Positions 1-11,551 of a stretch of DNA of 64,000 bases are shown here, one piece after another. Within the stretch, counting starts at the first letter, position 1. The number at the start of each line of letters is the position of its first letter. Source of the stretch: Simmondsia chinensis (lineage: Eukaryota; Streptophyta; Magnoliopsida; Caryophyllales; Simmondsiaceae); NCBI GenBank assembly GCA_018398585.1, contig JAGTTD010000025.1:17613578-17677577 (forward strand), read 5' to 3'. The translations under genes and the position numbers were made by a program. The notes below the pieces were generated by a model, which saw only the letters and a program-made list of their open reading frames with translations, made no database searches and was not told where the DNA came from.

Positions 1-354
1 CAGTAGCACCCATCAGTGATCATTTAAAACGCTACTATTTTTTTCATCTTCTACAAGGAAAACCAAGGGCACAAAATTTGCAAATATTCATATCCCAACC
101 TACCAACTCTTATGATTCCCCCAAACATAATGACGTATTTGAAACTGAGCATACATTACTGCATAAATGACACAGCCATCACCACATTTTTTCAGCAAGT
201 GAGAGATCAAACTATATTTACCCCATGGACTCCAACCAGAAGTCTGCTGGTGCAACGTATAGTTTTCCTAGTATCAGGTATCCCGGCCCGCAGAAAAAGA
301 AATATTCCAGTTTAGCATTGAAGTTAATAAATATCTCTTGCACAAGAGTTTACT
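1..354. other. PFK 3' flank, no gene recognised
   Basis: This lies downstream of the stop codon of the minus-strand phosphofructokinase gene, so part is probably its 3' untranslated region. No domain, repeat or RNA gene was recognised. A short plus-strand open frame here resembles nothing known. Confidence 0.5.
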
Positions 355-1173
355 TTAGCTCTTGAGAAAATCAGGCTGATTTGTGATCGATCTAACCCAT
401 GCCCACTTGTGGTCTTTAGTGTTGACCACATTTTTGGCCTGAGCTACCTCCGTCACCGGAATATACGCATAGTTTCCATTGATGCGTCCAGCTACAAACC
501 CAGTATATCCCGCCATCGTCCCATGAATGGCCGAGTGTGCCAACAACGTGCAATATAAGTTATCTATTGCATTCGCAGGGACTGCACGTATCATATATGT
601 TGGATCTATGTACTTCACTGTGAATAATTCCCCTGGATGAACCTTTCCCCACCATTTGTTCAGCTCTGATTTTAGCCATGCTCCAACATCTAAGAAAACC
701 GGGTTCCCAGATTCATCCTGCTGCTGTTCTTTCTCAGTTCTTGGAATCAAATCTTGTCCAGCCCCCTCAGCAACCACCACTACAGCATGCCCGTTATCTT
801 TTAGTCGTTGCTCAAGAAATTCAAGCAGACCACCCTTGCCTTCCAAGAAGAAGTCATTTTCAGGAATCAAACAACAATCAACATCACGGCTACTTAAGGT
901 TGCATGCAGAGCAATATGTCCAGTGCTTCGACCCATTAGCTTAACCAATCCAATGCCATTTACGGCACTCTCAGCCTCTACATGAGCAGCACTTATGGCT
1001 TGCTGAGCCATCTCAACAGCTGTTTGAAACCCAAACGATTGATCAATGATTCCCACGTCGTTATCAACTGTTTTCGGAATTACTGAAACACAAACATTTA
1101 GTTTCCGCCGGCGTATCTCTTCATATATCTTCACAGCACCCCGCATAGTACCGTCTCCACCTATAATGTAAAC
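355..1173 (-). CDS. PFK2: ATP-dependent 6-phosphofructokinase, exon 2 (C-terminal 272 residues)
   Basis: Last exon of a plant cytosolic-type phosphofructokinase, which phosphorylates fructose 6-phosphate to the 1,6-bisphosphate with ATP in glycolysis. Seen in the translation: it opens with VYIIGGDGT, and the Gly after GGD is the ATP-type signature (PPi-dependent enzymes usually have GGDDS). It continues through PKTVDND with the catalytic Asp, the MGR sugar-phosphate motif, and VVAEGAGQ. It ends [10 protein letters not shown] followed by TAA at 355-357. The acceptor is TGTACAG before GTTTACATT at 1173, in phase with exon 1. No lesion was found in this exon. Total length with exon 1 would be about 466 residues, slightly longer than my recollection of Arabidopsis PFK2, whose sequence it resembles closely. 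The symbol is by resemblance only. Confidence 0.9.
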   Translation of the reverse strand, partial: VYIIGGDGTMRGAVKIYEEIRRRKLNVCVSVIPKTVDNDVGIIDQSFGFQTAVEMAQQAISAAHVEAESAVNGIGLVKLMGRSTGHIALHATLSSRDVDCCLIPENDFFLEGKGGLLEFLEQRLKDNGHAVVVVAEGAGQDLIPRTEKEQQQDESGNPVFLDVGAWLKSELNKWWGKVHPGELFTVKYIDPTYMIRAVPANAIDNLYCTLLAHSAIHGTMAGYTGFVAGRINGNYAYIPVTEVAQAKNVVNTKDHKWAWVRSITNQPDFLKS

Positions 1174-2506
1174 CTGTACATTTACAGTGTAATTTACGTC
1201 AAAAGGGAAAAGAAGGATCATTTCTGGCCATGATCACGATAATAAGATCAAAACAGCAAGCGCCTATTTCTCCACATTTTTTAATGCAGGTGTTCAACTT
1301 TTTCAATGGCAAAATGAGAAAATGCATACATCAAGTCATTTAGTGAAAACCGGTATGCACTTATGATCGTGCATTTTTATGCGTATTTTGGAAAGTGAGC
1401 TCAGTAAGCGGATCAAGTAATGTATTTCCTACGATCATGGTCAACAAGGCTTTGTTGAAATGTGTTATATGACATCAAGAGAGCAGGAAAACCTCATCTT
1501 ATCCTTGCACGCATAGTGGCCTCAGTAGGAGGAGTGAATGTGGAATGCCTTAGCACATAGAACAGGTCAAGCACTCCTTGTTCAAACTCGACTTTAGTGG
1601 AAAAATACCCCTGATATGGAAAAGAGCAGTTCCGCTGAACATAGTAGAGCGGTGATTACCCAAGGGGTATGCTAAGGGTACCCTTGGTGTGGACAATGCT
1701 GCAAGTAGGGTGTAAACAGGTCAAGCACTCCTTGTTCAAACTCGATTTTAGTAAGCCTTGTTGACCAAGTTTGAGCCAAGCACTTATTTAATTTTTGAAC
1801 CTTTGTTCGACTTTAGTTTGATAAGGTTTTTGTGTGCTCAACCTCGGCTCAACTTGGCTCGTCTCATCCCATTACCATAATCAAGCCGATTCAAACTCAT
1901 TATGGAGTCGAACCGATCATGTTATCAAGTCAAATAGAGCTCATTACCAATCTAAGCTTTCAATGGCATCGAACTCGCTACCGATCTGAGCTATTTAAGT
2001 TGCTATTGAGCCACTATCGAACCATTTTTGAGCTAATATCGAGTGTTAACAAATTAACAAGCTATTATCGAGCCCTTCAAATACTTAACAAGCCCTTATC
2101 AAATTGTTAGCAAACTTATCGAGCGTACTCTAGCTATCAAGCCCTCATAACGAACAAGAACAAGCTATAATTGATTTCAACCACGAGTAATTCATTGAAC
2201 ATTCGGTCTGTTATACTTCTAGCTGTACGTGGTTTCTAGGATGCAGATGTTGAACATCATTCTCTTGGTTTTTTCACAGTTGTATACTATTGCATTTAAT
2301 TTCTCACTAAGAATATGTTGTCCTCAAGTTCTATATATTCTTTGTGATTCAATTGAATTTTCCTTGCTAAGAGGGAACTGTTGTACTCAAATTCCATATA
2401 TTCTGTCGTTTAGCAGAGTTCTTATCTGATCCATATAATGTTCTCTGCAAGGCATGTCGCAGATTTCAGGCCTCAAGGGCAGGAAGAATTTCAAAATCAA
2501 TATTTT

Positions 2507-3490
2507 CCTTGCACTGTTTGGATCATGGGATTGGAATTGGAATTGGACTGTGGAATTCCAATTCTATTAGAATAGGAATTCTAATGAAATTGAAATACTA
2601 TTGTTCGGTTGACCATAGAAATTGGAGGTAGGAATTATAATTCCATAATGTTTCTATTCATCATGGGTTTTTCGTCAATCGAGTTGAAGCATTTCAAGTT
2701 TGAATCAACTAGGGTCAATTTTTGGTCGAGTTGAATCACTTTGATTTCGAGTTATTCGAGTTTTGAGTCAAATCAGGTCGAGTTTTAGCCATGTTGGATC
2801 ATTTTGTGCTCAAATCATCTCAGCCCTTTGGTTATTCGAGTTAGGTCTTTCTGGATTCATGCTAGAATGGGTAGGTTCAAGTTGATTTAGGTCATTTCGA
2901 GCTAGAGTCATCTTAGTTTTGGGTTAAGCGAGTAGCACCACTCCAAATATCAACCTATATTCAAATTTAGGCTAAAGGTCTGATGGGTTAGGTTATTTTG
3001 GATATGGGTCATATTAGGTTTGGGGTCAACTTGGTCAAGTCATTTCGACTTTGGACTCTGTTTGCTTACCTCATATTCAAGTCCAATAGTTCTATTTTTT
3101 TGGATTCGATTCATCTCAAGTTTCAGGTCAATCAGGTTAGTCACATTGGACTTAGAGTTATGTTTATTCCAGTCGTTTCAGGTTCAAGTCATTCAAGTTC
3201 GGTGATTTCGAAATTCAGCCAAATTTAGATTGTAAGTATTTTGGTTTAGGTCAATCAAATGGACTTGTTTTGGACTTCAGGTTAGTGAAGTTGATAACGA
3301 ATTGCAATTCTTTACCCCCATCCTAAGGAATCAGAATGTACAATTTTTAGTTAAATCCCATGGAATTGGGGACTGGAATTATAATTCCAATTCTAGCAAA
3401 TAAACCAAACAAGAGAATTGGAATTTTGGACCCCTATTCCAGTCTCAATCCCAATTCTAAGCTCCAATTCCACGCGCCAAACAGGACCGT
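2507..3490. mobile_element. MITE-like element with CTGTTTGG ends
   Basis: The left end reads CTGTTTGGATCATGGGATTG and the reverse complement of the right end reads CTGTTTGGCGCGTGGAATTG, so the ends are inverted and both run into GGAATT-rich sequence. The ~1-kb interior is non-coding and rich in TCGAGTT and GGTCAA words. No clean target duplication could be fixed, so the superfamily is open (Harbinger-like or hAT-like are both possible). Confidence 0.5.
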
Positions 3491-4386
3491 AGGTGTGTCG
3501 ACAGATTACACAATTGGGCACATGAGCAAGAAATGGTAGATATGTAATTTGGAAAACGTTGGAAGCCAAGAAGAGAGAAAGAGGACAAACATAATAGATA
3601 TTGTTGATAAAAAAAATATTAGTGGTTGATATTGTTCGTATCCAAGTAAGTATGGACTAGGGGGTAGGAGTGGATGAGTACGACTCCCTCTAGGAAGTTA
3701 CTCACCTACCTCCACTTTCACAAGTTACTAGCCAACTTTCCCGTTCTTGATTTATCCTCCCTCATTGCCCTTAAGCAGGGAATTAGCTGATGATGCTCAC
3801 TCAAAACAACCCACTCACCCCAAAGCCTCTCTTGCCCAACCAGGTCCCCAGGTGTTACCTGCCCACCTGGGTTCAAGTACCAAACACGTTCTTTGAGCTC
3901 AAAGCCTCCAAGAAGGACCTCAAATATTATCCACCAACTATTCATGCCGGGTACCATATACACGTTCCAAGCAAAGGAAAATTTTAAGTATCCTTAGATA
4001 CGCCTCATCCCCATTCCGTTTCCCTACAAATATTAAGCAAAGCTTAGACTATAGAGAGAGCAATCCTTAGCACCTTATTGTATGTACTCTATAAAGCACC
4101 CTCAAACCTTGGTCCCATTTCCTTTCTCTAGAGCCTAAGCTCAGCTCTCCTTAATAAGGAACCCTTTACGAAGATAGATACAAGGCCAACTCAACTTAAA
4201 TTCAACATGAGAACAAGTAGTTACAGCAATCAAACTCTAGCTCCTTACACTTAAAAGTTCACCGATGTAAAAGAACTCCACAGGGAAATGTATATCCCAG
4301 ATACGTCATTTCGTATCTGTCACAAATGAAATAGAGCTTAAACCATATCAGGGCTTCTTCTCTTTTGGAGAGGGGAGCTTCTTTCC

Positions 4387-4390
<4 letters not shown>

Positions 4391-4419
<29 letters not shown>

Positions 4420-4433
4420 AAAAAAAAAAAAAA
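4391..4433. repeat. C-run followed by A-run
   Basis: About twenty C are followed directly by about two dozen A. It is a homopolymer junction inside the PFK intron; its exact length is unreliable in any assembly. Confidence 0.9.
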
Positions 4434-5189
4434 CCCCAAAAAAGGGTCATATACACTCCATAAATTCCCGGTAGAAAATATTATGCAACACCAAATTCGA
4501 AAGAATTCAAGGAAGAATTCGCACCACTTTTATTTACTCCGAATTGCTAAAGCAGAGACAAACGAAGGGGAAACACCTCAATTCACATTCTTGGGAGATA
4601 TTAAGGGGGAAATAGAATATCAATTTCAATATCAAGGGAGAAAGAAACTGAAAACTTCTGCTAGGTTACGGCTTACAATCCTATTTATAGCTAAGTTCCG
4701 TATTTAGGATACAATACTAATCTTTAGCGTCAAGGTACGAGCTATAAATAGTACTGCTCTAACATAACTATAATGTTGGCTATATTTTTTTTTTTTTTTT
4801 TTTTTTTTTGGGTTTTGGTTTTGTGTTTTGTGTTTGCTCTTGGTTGCCTTAGTCTGTTACAGTATTGCCAAGCCTTCTCTCTGCACAAGATTTTTATTTC
4901 TTTTGTATTGTAAATTTTGGTACTTCTAAATGCTTCATACTGCTGTTACCTTCCCTGGCTAAAAAAATTAATGATTAGGTGGTGAGTTGTATTAAGTATT
5001 TCTTTGATCGAGTCCTTTGGATTTGCCACTTTCTGGGTGTCTAGTTCATTTTATCATGTATTGTACATGTTGATATGGTTTGAATATTTATGAGGTGTCT
5101 TTTGTCTGGATGCTTAACATTGTGAATCATCTCAAGTGTTAAGACTTATTGTGCATGGCTTTCCTTTCACATACTAGGTGGACATTCTT

Positions 5190-5335
5190 CTCAAGTTGGG
5201 GGTCCTCACACACACCTCCCTTTAGGGTAGCACCCTGAAGTGGTAAGGCTGCGTACATCCCACCCCATAGACCCTGCATATGCGGGGAGCCTTGAGACAC
5301 TGGGTTTGTTGTTGGTATTGTTGTTGTTGTTGTAG
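5190..5335 (+). mobile_element. RTE LINE/SINE 3' end fragment with (TTG)n tail
   Basis: The tract runs CTCAAGTTGGGGGTCC, then GGGTAGCACCCTGAAG, then GGCTGCGTACATCCC, then GACCCTGCATATGCGGG, and ends in GTTGTTGTTGTTG. The same ordered blocks end the RTE LINE at 38843-41689 and the 5S-headed SINEs. It is a 5'-truncated copy in the PFK intron; no clear target duplication was found. Confidence 0.8.
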
Positions 5336-6643
5336 GACTAATCTTAATCTGAAAATAAGAGGAAAGGATGAATCAAGTACTAATCAAGTTCTGCGAAACT
5401 ATATACCGAGAGCCCTGAAGGGAATTTGATTGCTACTTTCAGAAGATGCGCTCCTTTACTAACTCATGCGTCCTAATCGCCAACTAATCCTATTCTACTA
5501 GTTTCTTGGTGGGTTGCCACACTGGGCGAGTTGTCTACCAGGTCATGCCTAGCATCGCCTACACCTGAATATTTAGAAACCAAATGCGAGAAGAGAGTCT
5601 CTACCGGGATAAATGCCTCAATGAAATTTGTTCAACGGACTCCTATTTATGTCACGTTGTCAAGAGCCATGATTCTTTGATTAGGTTCTGTGTGCTCCCA
5701 ACAGAAGGGAGAACAGTGGCAACAAATTATCCTGGACATTTTGGAGGAAGAAGGGAGAGAAAAAGGATAGCCACCAAAGAGGACGAAACCAGAAAAGAAC
5801 CAAAGGTAGAACAGTGCAAATAACAGGAAGCTTCATGATTAACATAAGTTTAATTTTATATCTTTTTTACCAACATGGGAGTTGTGACATCCATAGCACA
5901 TCAACACCATCAATTATCACAATTAGTGATCTAACGAGGTCTGTTTCAATTGCATCATTCCAAAGTTCAGGACCAAATCGATCCAAATTAAGGATTAAAA
6001 TTGCAACTTCGGCGACCTTTTGAAATCATTCGAGCTCTTCGCAGAGAAGCTCAAAATCTTTTCTTGTTATTTGTTATTTATTGTGTTCTTGTCCCTTGTT
6101 ATAAGTGCTCAGTGCGTGTGCTTCAGCAAATGATCCAAATGCTAATAAACTCTGCACAATAGATCTTAGTTTGAGTTGAAAGTCAAGTGTTCTTCGTCTT
6201 TTGTTGTCATAACTCTTTTGACAGTTTTATGCCTTAAAAAGGTCTCTCATGAACCACTCTCACCTTGCCAATCGTTTATTGTGAAATTTTTACGACAAAG
6301 TTCTTGTTTCCCTGATCTTCTTTCATCAACATTATTTCAACATGATGTTGTTTTGCACTTCTCTATAGAGATTCATGGGGAGGCATTTGAAAAATAACTT
6401 GATAACTATGTGTGAAATTAAACTCAAGTAATGTTAGGTTATCGTCCAGCTTAATTTCCAATCCTAAAAACAAGCCCTCAAATTATGGTTCAAAACCCAA
6501 ATATCGCTTTCCCTTTGACAATTGTTTTGACATGCCAGAGAGCTAAGTACCGTTTCCAAGGCTCTTCGCAAATTGGAGTAACTTAAAACCATAAGTAGTT
6601 GCAAAGCACTAGAACATGAAATTGAAGTTTAAAGTTGAAAAAC

Positions 6644-7225
6644 CTGATTAAAGCAGTGAGATTGAATGGCATCGACGATCTTTGTAAGATCAAAACCACC
6701 TCTAGAAGTGGCAAGGACAGTGCCTCCCTTCTTATGCAAGTTGTGGACCATCTTGGAGTGAAGGGGAACTGGGTCCGCTGAGTAGAAGCCTCTATATCCA
6801 GAGCGAATCCCGAATATCTGGTGGACTCCATATAGCTAGGAGAGCCCCACCACCAGCTCCCTAATGACTGTATTAAGGCCAGGACACAGCCCCCCGCAGG
6901 TGACGATAGCCGCCTTCACATCGGAGGCCTTGAAGTAAATATGCTTGCGGGGTCCGGCGCGGTGGTAGGCCACGTGCTCAGAAGGAGTGGATTGGAAGGA
7001 ACCAGAGAGATCGAAGAGGACTCGGCGGAGGACAATGTCAGAAGAAGAGATGTAGAAGCCATCAAAAGGGTGGAAGAAGCGGTTGTTCTCAAGGGGATTG
7101 GTCCATGTCTGCAGATTGCAGAGGTAATCGGTGAGATGGGGTACCCTTTGCACCCTCGTTGGTGACAACGACAGCATTTCCGATTCTTCCCTGGTAGTAG
7201 TATTTGTCTTGGCACCCTCCTCCAT
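6644..7225 (-). CDS. PFK2: ATP-dependent 6-phosphofructokinase, exon 1, with in-frame TAG
   Basis: First exon, translated from MEEGAK at 7225. It contains [11 protein letters not shown], the [10 protein letters not shown] block, [13 protein letters not shown] and the ATP-binding loop [16 protein letters not shown], then [19 protein letters not shown] and [14 protein letters not shown], ending HCFNQ at the 6644 donor. The reading frame is otherwise continuous, but codon 130 (6836-6838) is TAG where the family has a coding residue, just after VVGLS. I chose 7225 as start because it gives the family length; an upstream in-frame ATG at 7417 would add 64 hydrophobic residues not known in the family. 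If the TAG is real, the product stops before half of the active site and the gene is a pseudogene; a sequencing error is the alternative. Confidence 0.85.
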
Positions 7226-7455
7226 CTCCCGATTGCACCTCCTGTTGAAGGCAAAGCAAAGCAAAGAAGCCTCAATTTTACTTGAATTGGAATCAGGGTT
7301 TGAGACCAACAAGAAATCGAGACACAGAAGATCAACAAGAATGCTGATGAAAAATAGAAACGCGACAAATTTGATTGCTTTTGTTGAGGGACGCGTGGCA
7401 AACTGCTGAGGTGCCACTTGGGGCTTAGTATGGTACTGTGGAAAGTAGAACCAGC
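7226..7455 (-). promoter_or_regulatory. PFK leader, cut off from its promoter by MULE insertions
   Basis: Only 230 bases lie between the chosen PFK start codon and the left target duplication of MULE2. The stretch probably contains the 5' untranslated region. Original upstream DNA resumes at 25317, about 18 kb away. No TATA box can be assigned with confidence. Confidence 0.5.
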
Positions 7456-7464
7456 CATACCGGC
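7456..7464 (+). repeat. MULE2 target-site duplication, left
   Basis: CATACCGGC here pairs with CATACCGAC at 25308-25316 (8 of 9 identical). Nine bases is the usual duplication length for Mutator-like elements. Confidence 0.8.
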
Positions 7465-7475
7465 GAATTTTTTTT
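7465..7475 (+). mobile_element. MULE2 left terminus (11 bases), split off by MULE1
   Basis: GAATTTTTTTT here joins GGCAAACTATCA at 18193 once MULE1 and one duplication copy are removed. That junction matches the inverted right end of MULE2 (GACTTTTTTGGCAAACTATC, read on the minus strand from 25307). Confidence 0.75.
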
Positions 7476-7769
7476 GGAAATCGTACGAATTGGATTTCAC
7501 AGCCCCTTCTTAATATTTTTTAGACCATTTTAATCTTAAATAGATTTTTTTGGACAAAAATGTCCTCACACCTCACCCCCTGGTCCGTCCTCTCTCTCTC
7601 TCTCTCTTTCTCTCTCCTCATTTAATGCAAGGCAGGCAAAAGTACACTTTTTTGACCTTTCACTCTCCTTTTCTTCATTTTTTTTCCTTTTGAATTTTTT
7701 TTTGTCAACAAAAAAAATATGATTTCCAAATTTGCCCTTCCTTCTTCTTCCCTCCCATACCTTGTTTAG
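7476..7769 (+). repeat. MULE1 left terminal inverted repeat, unique part
   Basis: It pairs with 17881-18182 in inverted orientation. Shared blocks are GGACAAAAATG, a (CT)n run, TCATTTAATGCAAGGCAGG, AAAAGTACACTTTTTTGACC and CCTTCTTCTTCCCTCCCA. Confidence 0.9.
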
Positions 7770-9835
7770 GTGTGCTTGAAGTAATTAATAAAATCATACA
7801 CTGGGTATGATTCATTTTAATGGTGTAAAATGAGCTTATTCAGGTGTATCACAAGAAATTAGTGGTAAACGACTTATCATACACAATGTATGATAGGTTA
7901 TAATGGCATACAATCAACTTTTGATTTTTTTTCAACTAATTAGACGTACAGTGGGATGAAATCGAATCATACACTGGGTATGATGCGTTTTAATGGTGTA
8001 AAATGAACTTATTCAGGTGTATTCTAAGCAATTAGTGGTAAATGACTTGTCATACACAATGTATGATATGTTATAATGGCAAAAAATCAACTTTTACTAT
8101 TTTTTTCAAGTAATTAGGGGTATAGTGGTCTGAAATCGAATCATACACTGGGTATGATAAGTTAAAATGGTGTAAAATGAACTTATTAAGGTGTAGTTCA
8201 AGCAATTAGTGGTAAATGACTTGTCATACACAATGTATGATAGGTTATAATGGCAAAAAATTAACTTTTGCTATTTTTTTCAAGTAATTAGGGGTATAGT
8301 GGTCTGAAATCGAATCATACACTGGGTATGATGAGTTAAAATGGTTTAATATGAAGCTTTTCAGGTATGTTTCAAGTAATTAGTGGTAAATGAATATCAT
8401 ACACAAATTATTATAGGTTTTAATGGTATAAAATCAACTTTTGCTCGTTTTTTCAAGTAATTACTGTTACAGTGTGCTGAAATCTAATCATACAATGGGT
8501 ATGATACATTTTAATGGTCTAAAATGAACTTATTCAGGTTCTTTTCAAGCAATTAGTGGTAAATGACTTATCATACACAATGTATGCTAGGTTATAATCG
8601 CATAAAATCAACTTTTGCTATTTTTTTCAAGTAATTAGACGTACAGTGGGATGAAATCGAATCATACACTGGGTATGATGAGTTAAAATGGTGTAAAATG
8701 AACTTATTAAGGTGTAGTTCAAGCAATTAGTGGTAAATGACTTGTCATACACAATGTATGATAGGTTATAATAGCAAAAAAATTAACTTTTGCTATTTTT
8801 TTCAAGTAATTAGGGGTATAGTGGTCTGAAATTGAATCATACACTGGGTATGATGAGTTAAAATGGTTTAATATGAAGCTTTTCATGTATGTTTCAAGTA
8901 ATTAGTGGTAAATGAATATCATACACAAATTATTATAGGTTTTAATGGTATAAAATCAACTTTTGCTCGTTTTTTCAAGTAATTACTGTTACAGTGGGCT
9001 GAAATCTAATCATACAATGGGTATGATTCTCTGAAATGGTCTAAAATGAACCTTTTCAGGTTTTATTAAAACAATTAGTGGTAAATGACTTATCATACAC
9101 AATGTATGATAGGTTATAATCGCATAAAATCAACTTTTGCTGTTTTTTTTCAAGTAATTAGACGTACAGTGGGATGAAATCGAATCATACACTAGGTATG
9201 ATGCATTTTAGTGGTGTAAAATGAACTTATTCAGGTGTATTACAAGAAATTAGTGGTAAATAACTTGTCATACACAATGTATGATAGGTTTTAATGGCAT
9301 AAAATCAACTTTTACTGATTTTTTCAACTAATTACTGTTACAGTGGGATGAAATCGAATCATACAATGGGTATGATACATTTTAAGGGTGTAAAATAAAC
9401 TTATTCAGGTGCTTTTCAAGCAATTAGTTGTAAATGACTTATCATACACAATGTATGATAGGTTATAATGTCAAAAAATCAACTTTTACTAGTTTTTACT
9501 TCTAATTACTGTTACAGAGGGCTGAATCGAATCATACAATGGGTATGATGTGTTTTAATGGTGTAAAATGAACTTATTCAGGTTTATTTCAAGCAATTAG
9601 TTGTAAATGACTTATCATACACAATGTATGATACGTTATAATAGTAAAAAATCAACTTTTGCTGTTTTTTTCAAGTAATTAGGGGTAAGTGGTCTGAAAT
9701 CGAATCATACACTGGGTATGATTCGTTTTAATGGTTTAAAATGAGCTTATTCAGGTGTATTACAAGAAATTAGTGGTAAATGACTTGTAATACACAATGT
9801 ATGATAGGTTTAATGGCATAAAATCAACTTTTAAT
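7770..9835 (+). repeat. MULE1 left array I, about twelve ~174-bp units
   Basis: Units start near 7793, 7966, 8140, 8312, 8487, 8661, 8836, 9009, 9185, 9360, 9532 and 9704. Each carries two dyads about half a unit apart: TCATACACTGGGTATGA and TCATACACAATGTATGA. The second is a perfect seven-base palindrome around three bases. Units also share CAAGTAATTAG and AAAATCAACTTTT words. No coding potential was seen. Confidence 0.9.
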
Positions 9836-9839
9836 GCGC

Positions 9840-10193
9840 AGTCAATTACTGTACTTTAGCCTCTCCCCACTCCATTTTCTCTCTCTTCATTTAATGCAAA
9901 AGTACATATTTTTACTTTATGTCATCTAACTTGCTTCTCACTCTATTCCTCCCTTCTTCTCATTTCCCTCCCATTTACTCACCTCTTATTCATGGTATTT
10001 GTTACTTTTCTCTTAATCTGAATTCCCCAAGTCCATTTTTCTCTCATTTTTCTCTCAATCTGCTACATTGGGCCCTCGGAATAAGAAGAAAAAGAAGCCG
10101 TTTTAAGATCGTGTTTGAAGCTTCGTGGCATTGCTGTAGGTTCAACGTTGAGTCCTTACACACATTTCACGGTTTTCAGATCAGATACTGAAG
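9840..10193 (+). promoter_or_regulatory. MULE1 T/C-rich leader, probable promoter and first untranslated exon
   Basis: A pyrimidine-rich tract includes a second copy of the terminal-repeat words (TTCATTTAATGCAAAAGTAC at 9888). It ends in CTGAAG|GTAACATG, which could be a splice donor. With the acceptor TTGTCCACAG at 11550, this would place array II in a 5' untranslated intron of the transposase gene. This is inference from splice-site look only. Confidence 0.4.
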
Positions 10194-10309
10194 GTAACAT
10201 GACCATTTGCTGACATTGTCGTTAAGGTATCCTTGTCCTATGAGGTCGGTGTGTTACAAGTCGTTTATGGTTTAAGATTGGTTTAAATGATGTATTATAA
10301 CTTTCTTTT

Positions 10310-11420
10310 GGTGTGTTTGAACTCATTAGTGGTGTATGATTAGTCATACATCATGTATGATAGGTTTGAATGGTGTGAAATCAACTTGTTTAGGTGTGTT
10401 TCATGTAAATAGTGCTGTATGATCTATCATACACCGTGTATGATAGGTTTGAATGGTGTGAAATCAATTTGTGTTTGTGTATGTTAAGTAATTAATGGTG
10501 TATAATCAGTCATACACTGTGTAGGATTGGGTTTAATGGTGTATAACTAACTTGTGTTTGTGTGTATTAAGTAATTAGTCATGTATAATCAATCATACAC
10601 TGTGTATGATTAGTTTTAATGGTGTATAACCAACTTGTGTATGTGTATGTTAAGTAATTAATGGTGTATAATCAGTCATACACTGTGTAGGATTGGGTTT
10701 AATGGTGTATAACCAACTTGTGCAGACGTTTTTTAAGTAATTAGTGGTTTATGAGCAACCATACACTGTGTATGATTGGGTTTAATGGCGTATAACCAAC
10801 CTGTGTATGTGTATGTTAAGTAATTAATGGTGTATAATCAGTCATACACTGTGTAGGATTGGGTTTAATGGCGTATAACCAACCTGTGTATGTGTATGTT
10901 AAGTGTATAATCAGTCATACACTGTGTAGGATTGAGTTTAATGGTGTATAACCAACTTGTGCAGACGTTTTTTAAGTAATTATTGGTTTATGAGCAACCA
11001 TACACTGTGTATGATTGGATTTAATGGCGTATAACCAACCTGTGTATGTGTATGTTAAGTAATTAATGGTGTATAATCATACACTGTGTAGGATTGGGTT
11101 TAATGGTGTATAACCAACCTGTGTTTGTGTATGTTAAGTAATTAATGGTGAATAATCCATCATACACTGTGTATGAGAGCTTCAAAGGGTGTATGATGAA
11201 CTTATTTTGGTGTCTTTCAAGTACAGAATGGTGTATGGCTTACCATACACCGTGTATGATAGCTTTGATTGGTCTAGGATGAACCTGTTTTGATGTCTTT
11301 CGTGTATAGAATGTGGTATCCTTAACCATAGACCATGTATGATTGCTTTAAAAGGTGTGTGATGAACTTGTTTATGACTGTAACGCAAATCATACACCAT
11401 GTATTCTTTCTTAAAGTAGT
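10310..11420 (+). repeat. MULE1 left array II, ~85-bp units
   Basis: Tandem units of roughly 80-90 bases contain GTCATACACTGTGTAGGATT or TCATACACCGTGTATGA with TTTAATGGTGTATAACCAAC. Each has one dyad, so a unit is about half a unit of array I. Sequence drift rises toward the transposase. Confidence 0.85.
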
Positions 11421-11551
11421 GTTATTTGTGTATTATGGTTTTAAACCAACCATACACCATTTTTAGTGGTTTCAATGCTGTACTTTCATTCCACCCCAGT
11501 GTGTTTCATGTCAATTTTGCTTTGATATCATTTTTTTTCTTGTCCACAGTA

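Larger units (their letters stand above)
1174..6643 (-). other. PFK intron, 5.5 kb, repeat-bearing
   Basis: Donor CAG|GTTTTT at 6643 and acceptor TACAG at 1174 give a phase-0 intron joining ...HCFNQ to VYIIGG. It holds a direct repeat at about 1560-1597 and 1718-1755 (starting ACAGGTCAAGCACTCC), a GAGC-rich stretch at 1700-2170, a MITE-like element at 2507-3490, a C-run then A-run at 4391-4433, a T-run near 4780-4810, and an RTE-type 3' tail at 5190-5335. The remainder (3500-4390, 4440-4770, 5340-6580) shows no recognisable gene; open frames here have no known motif. Confidence 0.8.

Noticed and set aside
656..985. Plus-strand open frames opposite PFK exon 2
   Set aside because: Antisense shadows of a strongly conserved coding exon.
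3718..3987. Opposing open frames in the PFK intron
   Set aside because: No recognised domain, open on both strands, and inside an intron; probably repeat-derived.
6836..6838. TAG in PFK exon 1 as the 3' end of an intron (CTCTCCTAG looks like an acceptor)
   Set aside because: The protein is collinear with the family on both sides, with no room for an intron and no usable donor nearby.
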